DNA of 64,000 bases from Candidatus Nanosynbacter featherlites (GCF_005697565.1 NZ_CP040004.1:682001-746000); one strand, 5' to 3'. Numbered from the stretch's first letter, positions 1-9,924 are shown. The notes: a model not told the origin generated them from the letters alone. Made by a program: numbers and translations.

Positions 1-218
1 AAAAAGATATATTCTACGCCATTACTAAACTCTGCTCGTGACAATTCACGGACATCACAAACATCGCGCAAGATATTTGCGTTCAGCAGGAGTTTATCCG
101 ACAAGTCAACTACATCCAGCAATTTACCAGATATATGCACCCACGCGTGAGAGCGAGGACGACTAACTTTTTCTAAACGCTCACCTGCCGCTGATCGTTC
201 AAAGTATTCCACCACCAT
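1..218 (-). CDS. CorA-like Mg2+ transporter, N-terminal part (runs off left edge)
   Basis: Only the first 72 codons are present. The segment carries a short AWVHISG stretch, then a helix and an ILRDVCDVRELSR stretch. This matches the CorA N-terminal pattern (W-I/V-x...LxDxxDxxExPR) that is also seen in the complete CorA at 2192-3103. The start ATG at 218 is preceded by a TATAAT box 8 nt upstream (227-232), so the mRNA is probably leaderless. The membrane part and GMN motif lie outside the window, so the assignment rests on the cytoplasmic domain only. Confidence 0.5.
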   Translation of the reverse strand, partial: MVVEYFERSAAGERLEKVSRPRSHAWVHISGKLLDVVDLSDKLLLNANILRDVCDVRELSRAEFSNGVEYIF

Positions 219-226
219 ATACTTTG

Positions 227-232
227 ATTATA
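227..232 (-). promoter_or_regulatory. -10 box 8 nt before the CorA-like start
   Basis: TATAAT on the minus strand, 8 nt from the ATG at 218. Initiation 6-8 nt downstream of the box would fall at or next to the start codon, and no Shine-Dalgarno sequence is present. Confidence 0.5.
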
Positions 233-263
233 CGAAAAAAGGTTATGTTTTGCTACTACTCGC

Positions 264-1379
264 TTATTCCCAGCGAAATAGTTTAATAGCCAACAGGTAG
301 ACAATGACAATACACAGCAGCACTCCACCAAACTGAGGCAAGACCTCCGTCAGGGTGGCATGTTCGGTTGATATCAACCGAAGACCATCCACAACAGGAG
401 TCATTGGGATAAATTGGTTGATCGCCTTAAGCCATTCTGGGAATAAGAACGATGGGAAAAAGGCACCAGACAGGAACATCATCGGGAAGGAGATGAGGTT
501 TGATAGCGGCGCTGACTGATTCTCATTTTTTGCCCAGGCACCAACCATTAGCCCAAGCCCGACCATCATCACGGCAGCCAATGTCAAGAACGGCACAAAC
601 AGCAGCCAATCACCGCGCATGGTGAATTTGAACAGCAACATACTGACAACCAACATCAGTGCAGCACTTGCCAAAGACACCAAGGTATAGACGATGGCAG
701 TAGCAATAATCAATTGACCAGACGTAAACGGTGCAGCCCGCAAGCGACGATAATTACCTTTTTGCTTTTCAGTTGGCATTTGGTTTGCCAAGCCAAAGAT
801 ACCCATACTCATCAAGCTAAACGCCAACAGTCCAGTGAAAGTGTAGTCAAACGTTTTCAGGGCCTCATCCCCAACTGCTTGTGAGGCTACTTTAAATGGT
901 GGTTCTGGCTGACCCATGGCTTTATTGATACTACCAACAATCTGGCCCATCACAGCAGTCAGCGCACTAGCAGCCTGATCTTGCCCTTTCGCGTGCAACA
1001 CGTTCAGTGTACCAGACGGGCGAGCTTTTGCGCCTTCGCCCTTAACCTCACCAAACTCTTTTGGTAGCTCAATGATACCGTCAATTTCCGAACGCTTCAT
1101 CTTTTCTTTGGCATCATCGATGTTTTTCACGTCCTGAACTTGCAGCAGTTTTGATGTATCATTTTTTGCACCATCGACAAACTGCTTGGCGAACTCAGTG
1201 TTTGAATGATTGATAATGGCAACCTTGAAGTTAGTCGTCTGATTGTTGAAAATCGAACCAAACACAAACAAGAAAATCAGCGGGAACAAAAAAGTAAAGA
1301 ACAATGCCATTTTGTCGCGCAGCAAACGCTTAAGGCCAGCTACGACCTGACCAATGATACCTATCCAATATTTTTTCAT
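264..1379 (-). CDS. ABC-2 type exporter permease
   Basis: Membrane subunit of an ABC exporter, encoded directly behind its ATPase (1384-2139). An N-terminal membrane helix precedes an extracytoplasmic domain of about 160 residues. A C-terminal block of five to six hydrophobic segments follows, as in the DrrB/NatB/YhgE-like ABC-2 families. The ORF extends upstream of 1379, but the MKKYWIG start lies 4 nt after the ATPase stop, behind a GGGA element, and avoids a long overlap. The substrate cannot be read from the sequence; drug or lipid export is typical of the family. Confidence 0.8.
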   Translation of the reverse strand: MKKYWIGIIGQVVAGLKRLLRDKMALFFTFLFPLIFLFVFGSIFNNQTTNFKVAIINHSNTEFAKQFVDGAKNDTSKLLQVQDVKNIDDAKEKMKRSEIDGIIELPKEFGEVKGEGAKARPSGTLNVLHAKGQDQAASALTAVMGQIVGSINKAMGQPEPPFKVASQAVGDEALKTFDYTFTGLLAFSLMSMGIFGLANQMPTEKQKGNYRRLRAAPFTSGQLIIATAIVYTLVSLASAALMLVVSMLLFKFTMRGDWLLFVPFLTLAAVMMVGLGLMVGAWAKNENQSAPLSNLISFPMMFLSGAFFPSFLFPEWLKAINQFIPMTPVVDGLRLISTEHATLTEVLPQFGGVLLCIVIVYLLAIKLFRWE

Positions 1380-1383
1380 ACTA

Positions 1384-2139
1384 CTAATCCCGTATCGCCT
1401 TTCCTGTAAGATCGATGAAAACGTCTTCCAAATTTGCCTGTTCAACCACCTGCTTTTTCTTAAAACCGCGCTTGAGTAACTGTTGAATCAAGTTGTGTGG
1501 CGAATCAGTGGTGATGATTTGGCCATTGTCCATAATCGCCAATCGGTCGCACAGCAATTCAGCCTCATCCATGTAGTGTGTCGTCAAGACAATGGTAACG
1601 CCCTCTTCGCGTATTTGCTTGATCAGCTCCCACAGGTTGCGGCGCGCTTGTGGATCCAAGCCAGTGGTTGGCTCGTCTAAGAACAAGACTTTTGGATTAT
1701 TTACCAAGGTTGACGCAATAGCGAAACGCTGTTTTTGTCCACCAGACAATTGCTCAACGTAGTTCTTAGCTTTTTCTGTCAATTGTACTTTGGCTAGCAA
1801 TGCAGCCACGTCAATCATGTTGCCATACAAACTGGCAAACATTTTCAACTGCTCAGTCAATGTCAAATGGTCATAAAAATTAGTTGACTGCAGCTGAATA
1901 CCAATGATATCTTTGATCTTTTTAGGGTGTTTCGCTACGTCAATACCGTCAATGACGGCCGTACCGTCATCAATGGTGCGTAATGCCTCCAGCATCTCGA
2001 GTGTTGTTGTTTTACCAGCGCCGTTAGGGCCCAAAATACCGAAGATTTCGCCCTTTTCAACACTGAAGTCTATGCCTTTTACCACCGTTTGATCGCCGTA
2101 GCGCTTGGTCAAACCGTGAACTTCAATAATTTTACTCAT
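1384..2139 (-). CDS. ABC transporter ATP-binding protein (DrrA/CcmA-like)
   Basis: A 251-residue ATPase with Walker A GPNGAGKT near residue 38, the signature LSGGQ near 133 and Walker B VLFLDEPTTGLD near 150. It powers the ABC-2 permease that follows 4 nt after its stop. The short C-terminal tail resembles DrrA-type exporter ATPases. The gene is the first of its operon; an extended -10 (TGCTATACT) ends 6 nt before the ATG and no Shine-Dalgarno is visible, so a leaderless transcript is likely. Confidence 0.9.
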   Translation of the reverse strand: MSKIIEVHGLTKRYGDQTVVKGIDFSVEKGEIFGILGPNGAGKTTTLEMLEALRTIDDGTAVIDGIDVAKHPKKIKDIIGIQLQSTNFYDHLTLTEQLKMFASLYGNMIDVAALLAKVQLTEKAKNYVEQLSGGQKQRFAIASTLVNNPKVLFLDEPTTGLDPQARRNLWELIKQIREEGVTIVLTTHYMDEAELLCDRLAIMDNGQIITTDSPHNLIQQLLKRGFKKKQVVEQANLEDVFIDLTGKAIRD

Positions 2140-2145
2140 AATTCT

Positions 2146-2151
2146 AGTATA
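2146..2151 (-). promoter_or_regulatory. Extended -10 (TGC TATACT) of the ABC exporter operon, leaderless
   Basis: TATACT with an upstream TG dinucleotide, 6 nt from the ATG at 2139. One of about a dozen identical arrangements in the window. Confidence 0.6.
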
Positions 2152-2191
2152 GCACTAGCCAAGAAATAGAGTAATTGGGTTTTACACAAGA

Positions 2192-3103
2192 CTACCGACG
2201 TCGCAAAAAATAATAGCCAATCAATAATGCCGCCACAGCGCTGACGCCGGTGATTTTCCAAAACATTGCTGGGTCATCGCCGCCGGGAACTGGCACATTC
2301 ATACCAAATAGCCCAGCGATCATGGTCGGTATGGTGAGCGCCACTGTGATGACAGTCAGCAGCCGAATAGTTTCATTCAGGCGAGTATCCATGACTGCGC
2401 GGTAGCTGTCGCGCACATTGGTGATAGTACGAAGCAACGATTTACAACGACTAATCACCTGCTCCAGATCAATGGAAATATCTTCAACATCCTCTTTGGC
2501 GTCAGACCGAAGCATCAACGCCTTGTGAGCAATCATTCGCTCCACCGATAAATTCATCGGCACCAAGGCATCCATATAATCATTCAATTTACGCTCATAT
2601 TCAGCTAACGTGGCAATATCGCGCGCTCGCAAGGTGCGAATGTCGCCAGTCGCCGCCCGCATTTGACGGTTGATGGCAGCCACGCGGCGCTGATATTGTG
2701 TTGCTAGTGCGTCGATCATGTCAACCAGCAGGGTAATGCGACTTGAGGTAGATGCCACATGTTTATCAATGAACGGCTGCCATAGTCTCCCCAGACTGTC
2801 TCGCGATATGGTGATGATATAATCCGCATGAATCACAAACAAAATTGGTGTAGTAAAGTCATTAAAATCATCGTCAGTATCTGGCAAACGGGCAATCAAA
2901 TACGTCCGCTCGTTGTCCGCATCCAAACGAGGAACCTCGTGAGGGTCCAGTGCGTCAGTGATGATATCAGCATCAATTCCCAGTGATAACAGCTGGGAAA
3001 TCTCCTCTTCGTTTGGCCGCTCACAACGAATCCAAGAGCCCTTAACCAAGTTCTCTCTGATGGTAAGCTTGCCAGAATCGTCAGATTTAAGATATTGCAA
3101 CAT
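2192..3103 (-). CDS. corA: CorA family Mg2+/Co2+ transporter
   Basis: 303 residues with a large cytoplasmic alpha/beta domain and long helix, then two C-terminal membrane helices. The diagnostic GMN motif (LFGMNVPVPG) lies at the end of the first helix, and the C-terminus is a positive RRR as in CorA. The family forms homopentameric Mg2+ channels. A TATAAA-like box lies 8 nt before the ATG. A second CorA-like gene begins at 218, so the genome probably has two paralogues flanking the exporter. Confidence 0.9.
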   Translation of the reverse strand: MLQYLKSDDSGKLTIRENLVKGSWIRCERPNEEEISQLLSLGIDADIITDALDPHEVPRLDADNERTYLIARLPDTDDDFNDFTTPILFVIHADYIITISRDSLGRLWQPFIDKHVASTSSRITLLVDMIDALATQYQRRVAAINRQMRAATGDIRTLRARDIATLAEYERKLNDYMDALVPMNLSVERMIAHKALMLRSDAKEDVEDISIDLEQVISRCKSLLRTITNVRDSYRAVMDTRLNETIRLLTVITVALTIPTMIAGLFGMNVPVPGGDDPAMFWKITGVSAVAALLIGYYFLRRR

Positions 3104-3145
3104 ACCTGTTATTTATATCATGAAAACTAGATAAAAGCAATGTAG

Positions 3146-4099
3146 TTATGAAACGATCCGCGTCCCCGCTGTCCCGTCAATAGCCTCAGTGGTTTTTTCC
3201 AGCGAGGTAATGACTGCGGTACGCCCCCCACCACCTGACACAAACTGCAATGCTGCTTGTACCTTTGGCAACATGGATCCAGCAGCAAATTGACCATCGT
3301 CAATGTGTTTCTGCATCTCTTCTGCAGAGATTTGCCCCAACGCTTCTTCGTTCGGTTGGTTGAAATTGACCTTAGCTGCATCAACCGAAGTCAAGATCAA
3401 CAGAGTATCTGCATGCAACAAATTAGCCAAGGTTGCTGCTCCAAAGTCTTTATCAATGACTGCTTCGACACCCTTGAGCGTGCCGTCTTCCTGGCGCAAC
3501 ACGGGGATACCGCCACCACCGGTTGAGACCACTAGGACGCCCGCTTCTACCAGAGCTTTGATGATCGGTGCTTCAACAATTTCCACTGGTTTTGGCGATG
3601 GCACCACACGGCGCCAACCACGACCAGCGTCTTCCTTGACGACATAGCCACGCTCAGCCTGCACCGCTTTGGCTTCTTCTTCTGAATAGAACGGGCCGAT
3701 TGGTTTGGTTGGGTTTTGGAACACCGCATCATCACCAGAGACAATAGTCTGCGTCACCAAACTAACAGCATGTTTATCAGTCATCTGATGAGCTCTGAAA
3801 CTGTCCTGGAAGGCTTGCTGCAACCAAAAGCCGATCAGACCTTGGCTCATAGCCCCACAATCATCCAGTGGTAAGCTCGGTACATCATCAGTATTAACAG
3901 CCTCTTCATGCAAGACAATGTTTCCCACCTGGGGGCCATTGCCATGAACGATAGCTACTTTGTGTCCTGCTTGAACAAGCGGTAATAACTGTCGTATCGT
4001 CTCAGCCGCTACTCGACGCTGTGCTTCAGAAGAGGCTTCGCCCTGCTTCTGCAGGGCGTTACCTCCAAGAGCAACGACAATAGTTCGCTGCTTATCCAT
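3146..4099 (-). CDS. arcC: Carbamate kinase (arginine deiminase pathway)
   Basis: 317 residues, normal for carbamate kinase. It opens with VVALGGNAL and has the GNGPQVG loop and the VVSTGGGGIPV and AVIDKD segments of the amino-acid kinase fold. It converts carbamoyl phosphate and ADP to ATP, CO2 and NH3, the energy-yielding last step of the pathway. It is last in arcA-arcB-arcD-arcC, starting 3 nt after the arcD stop behind an AGGA element. For a cell with few other ATP sources this may be a main substrate-level phosphorylation step (inference). Confidence 0.96.
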   Translation of the reverse strand: MDKQRTIVVALGGNALQKQGEASSEAQRRVAAETIRQLLPLVQAGHKVAIVHGNGPQVGNIVLHEEAVNTDDVPSLPLDDCGAMSQGLIGFWLQQAFQDSFRAHQMTDKHAVSLVTQTIVSGDDAVFQNPTKPIGPFYSEEEAKAVQAERGYVVKEDAGRGWRRVVPSPKPVEIVEAPIIKALVEAGVLVVSTGGGGIPVLRQEDGTLKGVEAVIDKDFGAATLANLLHADTLLILTSVDAAKVNFNQPNEEALGQISAEEMQKHIDDGQFAAGSMLPKVQAALQFVSGGGGRTAVITSLEKTTEAIDGTAGTRIVS

Positions 4100-4102
4100 A
4101 GG

Positions 4103-5653
4103 CTATCCTAACACTCCAAAGACAGCAATGACTGCGACACTGATGATCGCGAAGACTGCCATGATTGGTGCTGAACGCCTGAGCCATGCACGGTATGAAA
4201 CGCCGGCTAGTGCCAAACCACCCATCAAGGATGCGATGGTTGGTGCCATCATGTTGATCAAACCTGAGGCGGTTGCAAAGGCAGCCACCATGATTTCTTT
4301 ACTGGAACCAACCAGATCGGCAATTGGTGCGATGACTGGCATGGTTGCTGCTGCCAAACCTGATGATGATGGCACAATGAATGACATTGGCAGGTAGAAC
4401 AGATATGCCAAGGCACCAACGACGCTACCACTAGTTCCCTTCAGGAATGATTCACCCCAGTGAATAACAGTGTCTTGAATTTCACCATTAGCCATAATGA
4501 CAGACACACCAGTTGCCACCGCAATAATCAAAGCGACTGGCAGAATATCTTTCACACCGTCAATGAAAGCATTAACTGGGACAACTTCTTCTTTCTTGAA
4601 CTCTTTGTAGTAAATTGCAGTGATGATGATTGTTGAAATCAAGAACAGTGTCGTAATCTCGCTAAACAACCATTCACCAAATGGCACCGTGTGAAGCACA
4701 CCAAGCACTGGACCAACGACTGGCAGTTCTGCAACCTTGTTAAATACATCCGTAAAGAAGGTGATATTCCAGCTTCCCCATGGGATGAGGGAAAGAATCA
4801 TCAACACAAAGGTGACAGCAAAGACACCCATGACAACTTTGCGTGCTGCAGTGAACTTTGGTATATTTTCCATGTCCAGAGCAGCAACGGTTGGTTTATA
4901 GCGCGCATCTTCTTTGTATTTACCAGCCTTGACCTTTGCCGCGTAGCGCATGGTAAAGACGATTGCGGCGATGAGACACAATCCCAAGATAATAGACATA
5001 ATCGGCATTACGTTACCCAATTTCACATCTGCCGTTGCTGCAGCAGTACCAGTCGAGAATGGGTTAATTGTTGAACCAAGCACACCAGTACCAGCACCCA
5101 GTACGATGATCATTACACCAGTCATGGTATTATAACCAGCAGCGATCATCATCGGTATAATCAGGGCGTAAAATGCAACAGTCTCTTCCTGCATACCATA
5201 GGTCGTACCACCAATAGCAAACAACACCATCAAGATTGGGATGAGCCATTTTTCTTTACCCTTCAGTTTGCGTAGCAAGGCACCAAGCGAAGCGTCCAAG
5301 GCACCTGTTTTCATGGTGACACCCAAGAAACCACCAAGAACCATGACGAAGACGATGACATCAAGCTTCTCTGACATACCCTTGATTGGCGCAACAAAGA
5401 CATCCCACAACCCTTGCCGGTCGTGCTTGTCAACTTCTACTTCTTTCCCATCCTTTTTTTCTTTGACAGTGCGGTCTTTCTCAACCACTTGGTATGATCC
5501 GGCGACGCGGTTACCGTCGTCATCTGTCTTATATAGACCTGATGGGATCACCCATGTCAATGCTGCCATGATCGCAATCACGACAAACAAAATCGTAAAC
5601 GCCGATGGTGACCGTCGGAGTTTCTGCTTTGTTTTTTTAATTTTTTCTACCAT
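4103..5653 (-). CDS. arcD: Arginine/ornithine antiporter-type carrier (YfcC/ArcD2 family)
   Basis: 516 residues with about 12 hydrophobic segments and a basic N-terminal tail. An early soluble insertion rich in charged residues lies near positions 45-75. Motifs such as GGTTYGMQEE and GAGTGVLGSTINPF are those of the YfcC/C4-dicarboxylate anaerobic carrier superfamily, whose members in arc operons exchange arginine for ornithine. Position between arcB and arcC supports that role. It has a strong AAGGAGG ribosome site 10 nt before the ATG. Substrate is inferred from context, not from residues. Confidence 0.85.
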   Translation of the reverse strand: MVEKIKKTKQKLRRSPSAFTILFVVIAIMAALTWVIPSGLYKTDDDGNRVAGSYQVVEKDRTVKEKKDGKEVEVDKHDRQGLWDVFVAPIKGMSEKLDVIVFVMVLGGFLGVTMKTGALDASLGALLRKLKGKEKWLIPILMVLFAIGGTTYGMQEETVAFYALIIPMMIAAGYNTMTGVMIIVLGAGTGVLGSTINPFSTGTAAATADVKLGNVMPIMSIILGLCLIAAIVFTMRYAAKVKAGKYKEDARYKPTVAALDMENIPKFTAARKVVMGVFAVTFVLMILSLIPWGSWNITFFTDVFNKVAELPVVGPVLGVLHTVPFGEWLFSEITTLFLISTIIITAIYYKEFKKEEVVPVNAFIDGVKDILPVALIIAVATGVSVIMANGEIQDTVIHWGESFLKGTSGSVVGALAYLFYLPMSFIVPSSSGLAAATMPVIAPIADLVGSSKEIMVAAFATASGLINMMAPTIASLMGGLALAGVSYRAWLRRSAPIMAVFAIISVAVIAVFGVLG

Positions 5654-5692
5654 TGCCTCGGAGCCTCCTTCACTCCCTTATTACGACAACTA

Positions 5693-6682
5693 CTACAATG
5701 TCAAAGCCATGACAGCTTTGATTGTATGCATACGATTTTCCGCTTGGTCGAACACAACTGAATGTGGTGAGCGGAACACCTCATCAGTTACTTCCATTGA
5801 TTCTAATCCAAAATCTTCCTGAACCTTTTTGCCAGTGATAGTCAGTGCGTCATGGAACGCTGGCAAACAGTGCATAAATTTCACCTCAGGGTTTCCTGTC
5901 AGATTGATCATGTCACGATTGACCTGGAAGTTGCGCAGTTGGTTGATGCGTTCAGCAAACTTGTCTTCCTCGCCCATGGACACCCAAACATCAGTGTAAA
6001 TCACGTCAGCATCACGCAAGGCTTCCTCAAAGTTATCAGTGATGGTGATGCGAGCGTGACTTGAACGTGCCAAGTGGTGCGCCCGATCCACCAGAGACTG
6101 CTCGGGATGTAGTTCACGAGGCGCCAAAATACGGAAATCAACACCCATGATTGCCGAACCAATCATCAGCGAGTTTGCCATGTTATTGCGACCGTCACCA
6201 ACAAACACCAACTTAGTACCTTTGAGTTTGCCAACATGCTCTTCAATAGTCATGAAGTCAGCCAAAATCTGCGTCGGGTGGAATTTGTCAGTCAGACCAT
6301 TCCAGACTGGAACGCCAGCATGACGAGCTAATTCCTCAACTGTCCCGTGGTCAAACCCACGAAACTCAATGCCATCAAACATGCGGCCCAGCACCTTGGC
6401 AGTGTCTTCAACTGTCTCTTTTTTGCCCAGCTGAATGTCATCTTTGCCGAGATATTCTGGCGCGACACCGAGGTCATTGGCCGCCACCGTAAAGGCGCAG
6501 CGTGTGCGAGTTGAGGTTTTCTCAAACAACAGCGCCACGTTTTTGCCTTCATGAATTCGGTGCGGTACACCAGCGTATTTCAAGCGCTTGTATTCACGTG
6601 CCGTGTCCAGCAACAGGCGGATTTCTCCAGCAGTATAATCATTCAGCGTCAGGAATGATCGTCCTTTCAAGCTCAACGCCAT
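5693..6682 (-). CDS. arcB: Ornithine carbamoyltransferase, catabolic
   Basis: 329 residues. The carbamoyl-phosphate loop STRTR is near residue 55 and the ornithine-binding HCLPA motif is near 272. It phosphorolyses citrulline to ornithine and carbamoyl phosphate. The start ATG overlaps the arcA stop (TAATG) and has a GGGAGGA ribosome site, so it is translationally coupled to arcA. No arginine biosynthesis genes are nearby, which fits a catabolic role. Confidence 0.96.
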   Translation of the reverse strand: MALSLKGRSFLTLNDYTAGEIRLLLDTAREYKRLKYAGVPHRIHEGKNVALLFEKTSTRTRCAFTVAANDLGVAPEYLGKDDIQLGKKETVEDTAKVLGRMFDGIEFRGFDHGTVEELARHAGVPVWNGLTDKFHPTQILADFMTIEEHVGKLKGTKLVFVGDGRNNMANSLMIGSAIMGVDFRILAPRELHPEQSLVDRAHHLARSSHARITITDNFEEALRDADVIYTDVWVSMGEEDKFAERINQLRNFQVNRDMINLTGNPEVKFMHCLPAFHDALTITGKKVQEDFGLESMEVTDEVFRSPHSVVFDQAENRMHTIKAVMALTL

Positions 6683-7917
6683 TATACGTCCTCCCTTACT
6701 ATTGGCATACTCATACAGCGTGGGCCACCGCGACCGCGGCCAAGTTCTGATCCATTGACCTCAATCACTTCAACGCCGGCATCACGCAGTTTTTGGTTGG
6801 TAACATAGTTACGGTCATACGTCACCACAACGCCTGGTGCAATGGCCAGGGTGTTGGAGCCGTCATTCCACTGCTCACGGGCTGCAGCAATTCGGTCGCC
6901 ACCACCACACTCGATCAACGTGACAGCTGGCAAGCCCAACGCGACTCGCAAGACATGCTCCAGATCAGTTTCACGAGTGATGCGTGGGAATGGCTGACCT
7001 TCAACTTTTTCCAAAATAAAGCAGTTGATTTTACCACCGTGGTCGCGAATTTCTGGGTGAATGGTAAATTTATCATGGTCAATCATGGTAAACACTGTGT
7101 CGAGGTGCATGAACGCATGCGACTTTGGAATTTCCATGGCGATAACCTTTTTGAAATCAGAGCCAGCAAACAACTTGGTTGCCATCTTTTCAATTGCTTC
7201 AGCAGAAGTACGCTCACTGATACCAATTGCCATGACTTCCCGATTCAGTACTAACTCGTCACCACCTTCAATTGAATAGTTCTCACGGCGGTCGTACCAC
7301 ACTGGTACATTTTTGCCAGCAAACCGTGGGTGATGATCAATGATATAGCGCATGAACAGTGATTCACGGCGGCGAGCTGGCCAGTGCATCTTGTTGATGG
7401 TCAAACCGCGGCCAATGGCAGCAGCTGGGTCGCGCGTAAAGTACAGGTTTGGCATTGGGTCAAGATAAAATGGATAGTGATCTTTCTCGACCATGTCATG
7501 TAGCTGCTGATGGTGCTCTGGTGGCAAAGTGATTTCATCTTTACGAACACCAGCCATCAACTTGCGAACCATGGCGTGGGTTGGCAAGTCCAGCAAAAAT
7601 TGACGCAAGGTCTCGGTGACACGACGAGTGTCTTGCTTGGAGTTAGCAAGCATATCGTCGACAAACTGCTCACGCAACGCATCAGTCGCTAAGGCCTCTG
7701 CCGCCAATTGGTCCAAGTACAATACTTCCACGCCACGCTCACGCAGTACTTGCGCAAAAGCGTCGTGTTCTTCTTGAGCCTTTTTAAGATATGGGATGTC
7801 GTCAAATAAAAGGTCGGTCAGATAATCCGGAGTCAAGTTTTCCAACTCCTCACCTGGCCGATGCAAGACAACTACTTTTAATTTCCCGATTTCCGATGTA
7901 ATATGTATTGGATCCAT
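6682..7917 (-). CDS. arcA: Arginine deiminase
   Basis: 411 residues. Guanidinium-binding features include an EGGDELV segment near residue 218 and a MHLDTVFTM segment with the catalytic His. The nucleophile Cys lies in GGPRCMSMP close to the C-terminus, the canonical ADI position. It hydrolyses arginine to citrulline and ammonia and is first in the arc operon. The mRNA seems to have a real leader here: a TATATT/TATAAC region lies about 30-45 nt upstream and a GGGGACGGGG ribosome site precedes the ATG. Confidence 0.97.
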   Translation of the reverse strand: MDPIHITSEIGKLKVVVLHRPGEELENLTPDYLTDLLFDDIPYLKKAQEEHDAFAQVLRERGVEVLYLDQLAAEALATDALREQFVDDMLANSKQDTRRVTETLRQFLLDLPTHAMVRKLMAGVRKDEITLPPEHHQQLHDMVEKDHYPFYLDPMPNLYFTRDPAAAIGRGLTINKMHWPARRRESLFMRYIIDHHPRFAGKNVPVWYDRRENYSIEGGDELVLNREVMAIGISERTSAEAIEKMATKLFAGSDFKKVIAMEIPKSHAFMHLDTVFTMIDHDKFTIHPEIRDHGGKINCFILEKVEGQPFPRITRETDLEHVLRVALGLPAVTLIECGGGDRIAAAREQWNDGSNTLAIAPGVVVTYDRNYVTNQKLRDAGVEVIEVNGSELGRGRGGPRCMSMPIVREDV

Positions 7918-7998
7918 ACCCCGTCCCCTTTTTGTTTATGGTTATACTAATAATATAGCATATACCAAATAGAACACAAGCATTATTCAGGGGTTAGC

Positions 7999-8616
7999 TC
8001 ATCGCCGAATGATAGCCAATGACGACTCGACTGCCACCCGAGCTGGATGACGCCTCAGCCATTCATCAACCGCTCGCGCCGCGCCTGGCAAAGCTTCATT
8101 GGCGTAATCATCAACAATGATGGTCGCCGTTTCCTGAAATTTGCCGTCACACACGCGAAATGAATCGGCAATTGACTCATAAAAATCACCGTCAAAAAAT
8201 GCAAAGATGATGCTTTCCGGCACATCCTCAGGGGTGAAATCGGCAAACCAACCCTTATGGATGATCGGCAGTTTCAAGCTGGCCTTTTTAAAATTCTGGA
8301 TGAACGTTTTACGCGGCGCCAAGAGTTCACCCGCCTTGAACTGCTCACCAGCAGCACTGTTGTCTGCTTGGGTTTTTTCTGGCAAGCCAGCAAACGAATC
8401 GTAAACATGAAACTCACCAGTAAAATCATAGGCGTCCAACAGCCGCCGGATGAACAAACTCGTCGTACCAACGTAACAGCCAAACTCGACGATATTGCCA
8501 GTCACGCCGCTTTGCAACAACTTTTCCAGTTCTCGCAGCAACACGCCAAGTTCTTTGGCGTCAACTTGGTCGGAAATGATGGGATGTTTGGCGAGGAGTT
8601 GGTCGGTGATATTCAT
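7999..8616 (-). CDS. SAM-dependent methyltransferase, TylF/MycF-like
   Basis: 205 residues of class I methyltransferase fold. The SAM loop VEFGCYVGTT is near residue 43. The VYDSFAGLP segment is typical of TylF/MycF sugar O-methyltransferases, followed by FFDGDFYES and a VDDYAN metal/active-site region. The substrate is unknown; no sugar biosynthesis genes are adjacent. It is transcribed alone from a TATAAT box 9 nt before the ATG. Confidence 0.75.
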   Translation of the reverse strand: MNITDQLLAKHPIISDQVDAKELGVLLRELEKLLQSGVTGNIVEFGCYVGTTSLFIRRLLDAYDFTGEFHVYDSFAGLPEKTQADNSAAGEQFKAGELLAPRKTFIQNFKKASLKLPIIHKGWFADFTPEDVPESIIFAFFDGDFYESIADSFRVCDGKFQETATIIVDDYANEALPGAARAVDEWLRRHPARVAVESSLAIIRR

Positions 8617-8625
8617 ACAATTTAA

Positions 8626-8631
8626 ATTATA
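8626..8631 (-). promoter_or_regulatory. -10 box 9 nt before the methyltransferase start
   Basis: TATAAT on the minus strand, preceded by TGTC. No Shine-Dalgarno lies between the box and the ATG, so the leader is at most a few nucleotides. Confidence 0.5.
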
Positions 8632-8718
8632 GACAGTTCACCAAATATCAACAAACAGTTGATGACATATAACTACATGTTTTAATATTTTATAGGTTAC
8701 AATATTAAATTAGTACTT

Positions 8719-9453
8719 ATGAATAATTACGACATTATCAAAACATTTTTACCGAAACAATTAGATATAAAGCACCTCGATCTCCTGCTACCTGCCTTAC
8801 AAAAGTCAAACCTAATTGTTCATGGTGAAATTCACGGCATAAAAGAAAATGCCAATATCGTCTATACCTTGGTTAAAAAAACTTGCATACAACGATTGGC
8901 CATTGAAGCTAGCCCTACTGTGTTTGACTTCATCAATTCAGTAAAGATCAATTCTTATGATTTTTCCTTAGTTGATGAAGACCTTTTTGACTTAAGCGTT
9001 CTATCTCTTGAGATGATAAAAACGATAGCAATTCTTCTGCAGCAAAATCAACTTAAAGAGCTCGTTTTTATTGATACATTTTTTGACAATTTAGATGAGG
9101 ATGCCATCATACCACCAAGCCCGCAAGAACGAGAAGAGCAGCTAGCTAAAAATATCCTCGGAATTGACGGCTCTCTACCAACATTATGTATGATGGGACA
9201 ATGGCATACGCAACCTACTGTAGTCGAGAGTGACGGGACGCAGCACAAATCAGCGCTATATCGCTTGAGGACAATCAAACCAAATGTGCCCTTTATTCAC
9301 AATATCTACCGACAAGGACAATTGTTTAATGATGGAAAAATAATTGAATTACCAGACAACCCAGCAGTGTCGTCTTGTTACGAGATTGTCCAGAAAACCG
9401 ATATCGATTTTGACCTTCACATACCCGAAGCGACAAAAATATCACTATGCTAA
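8719..9453 (+). CDS. TIKI/EreA/ChaN-like superfamily protein
   Basis: 244 residues. VHGEIHGIKEN near residue 34 resembles the GExH(G/D)..N motif of the ChaN/erythromycin-esterase/TIKI hydrolase superfamily. Matching downstream histidine and acidic positions appear in MMGQWHT near 155. There is no signal peptide or membrane helix, so it is cytosolic. The gene is more AT-rich than its neighbours. Function beyond a possible metal-dependent hydrolase cannot be stated. Confidence 0.45.
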   Translation: MNNYDIIKTFLPKQLDIKHLDLLLPALQKSNLIVHGEIHGIKENANIVYTLVKKTCIQRLAIEASPTVFDFINSVKINSYDFSLVDEDLFDLSVLSLEMIKTIAILLQQNQLKELVFIDTFFDNLDEDAIIPPSPQEREEQLAKNILGIDGSLPTLCMMGQWHTQPTVVESDGTQHKSALYRLRTIKPNVPFIHNIYRQGQLFNDGKIIELPDNPAVSSCYEIVQKTDIDFDLHIPEATKISLC

Positions 9454-9456
9454 AAT
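9451..9456 (+). promoter_or_regulatory. Extended -10 (TGC TAAAAT), leaderless start of PEBP gene
   Basis: TAAAAT with upstream TGC, 6 nt before the ATG at 9463. It overlaps the stop codon of the preceding gene. Confidence 0.5.
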
Positions 9457-9462
9457 CATAGT

Positions 9463-9924
9463 ATGAAAATTACTAGCCCAGCTTTCACCGAAAACGCTAA
9501 ACTACCAAAAATCTACGCCAAGCTCGGCGGTAACCAACGCCCGCCGCTCGAGATTGACGATGTGCCAGCAGACGCCAAAAGCCTGGCAATCGTCTGCCAC
9601 GACCCTGACGCGCCTGGGCGCGATGGATTTTACTATTGGACGGCTTGGAATTTACCGGCCGAAACTACTGAAATAACTGGCGAGTCACTACCCGTGGATA
9701 CCGTCGAAGGTGCTACCAGTTGGGGTCGCCCAGGCTGGGGCGGGCCGCAGCCGCCGTTTGGCACGCACCGCTATCAATTTTACGTGTACGCGCTGGACAC
9801 GACACTGGATTTACCAAGCGACACTAAGCCTAAAGAACTCATCGCTGCCCTCACGCCGCATATCATCGACCAGGCTGTGCTGACCGGAAAATTCGGTGTG
9901 TTAGATATTTTCCGGCGGAGCTAA
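9463..9924 (+). CDS. YbhB/YbcL-type PEBP (Raf kinase inhibitor-like) protein
   Basis: 153 residues, the normal length for bacterial PEBP proteins. It shows the PEBP ligand-pocket blocks CHDPDAPGRDGFYYWTAWN (near 45) and PPFGTHRYQFYVYALD (near 101). It has no signal peptide. The family binds small anionic ligands; the cellular role in bacteria is poorly known. It is expressed from its own leaderless-type promoter. Confidence 0.92.
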   Translation: MKITSPAFTENAKLPKIYAKLGGNQRPPLEIDDVPADAKSLAIVCHDPDAPGRDGFYYWTAWNLPAETTEITGESLPVDTVEGATSWGRPGWGGPQPPFGTHRYQFYVYALDTTLDLPSDTKPKELIAALTPHIIDQAVLTGKFGVLDIFRRS

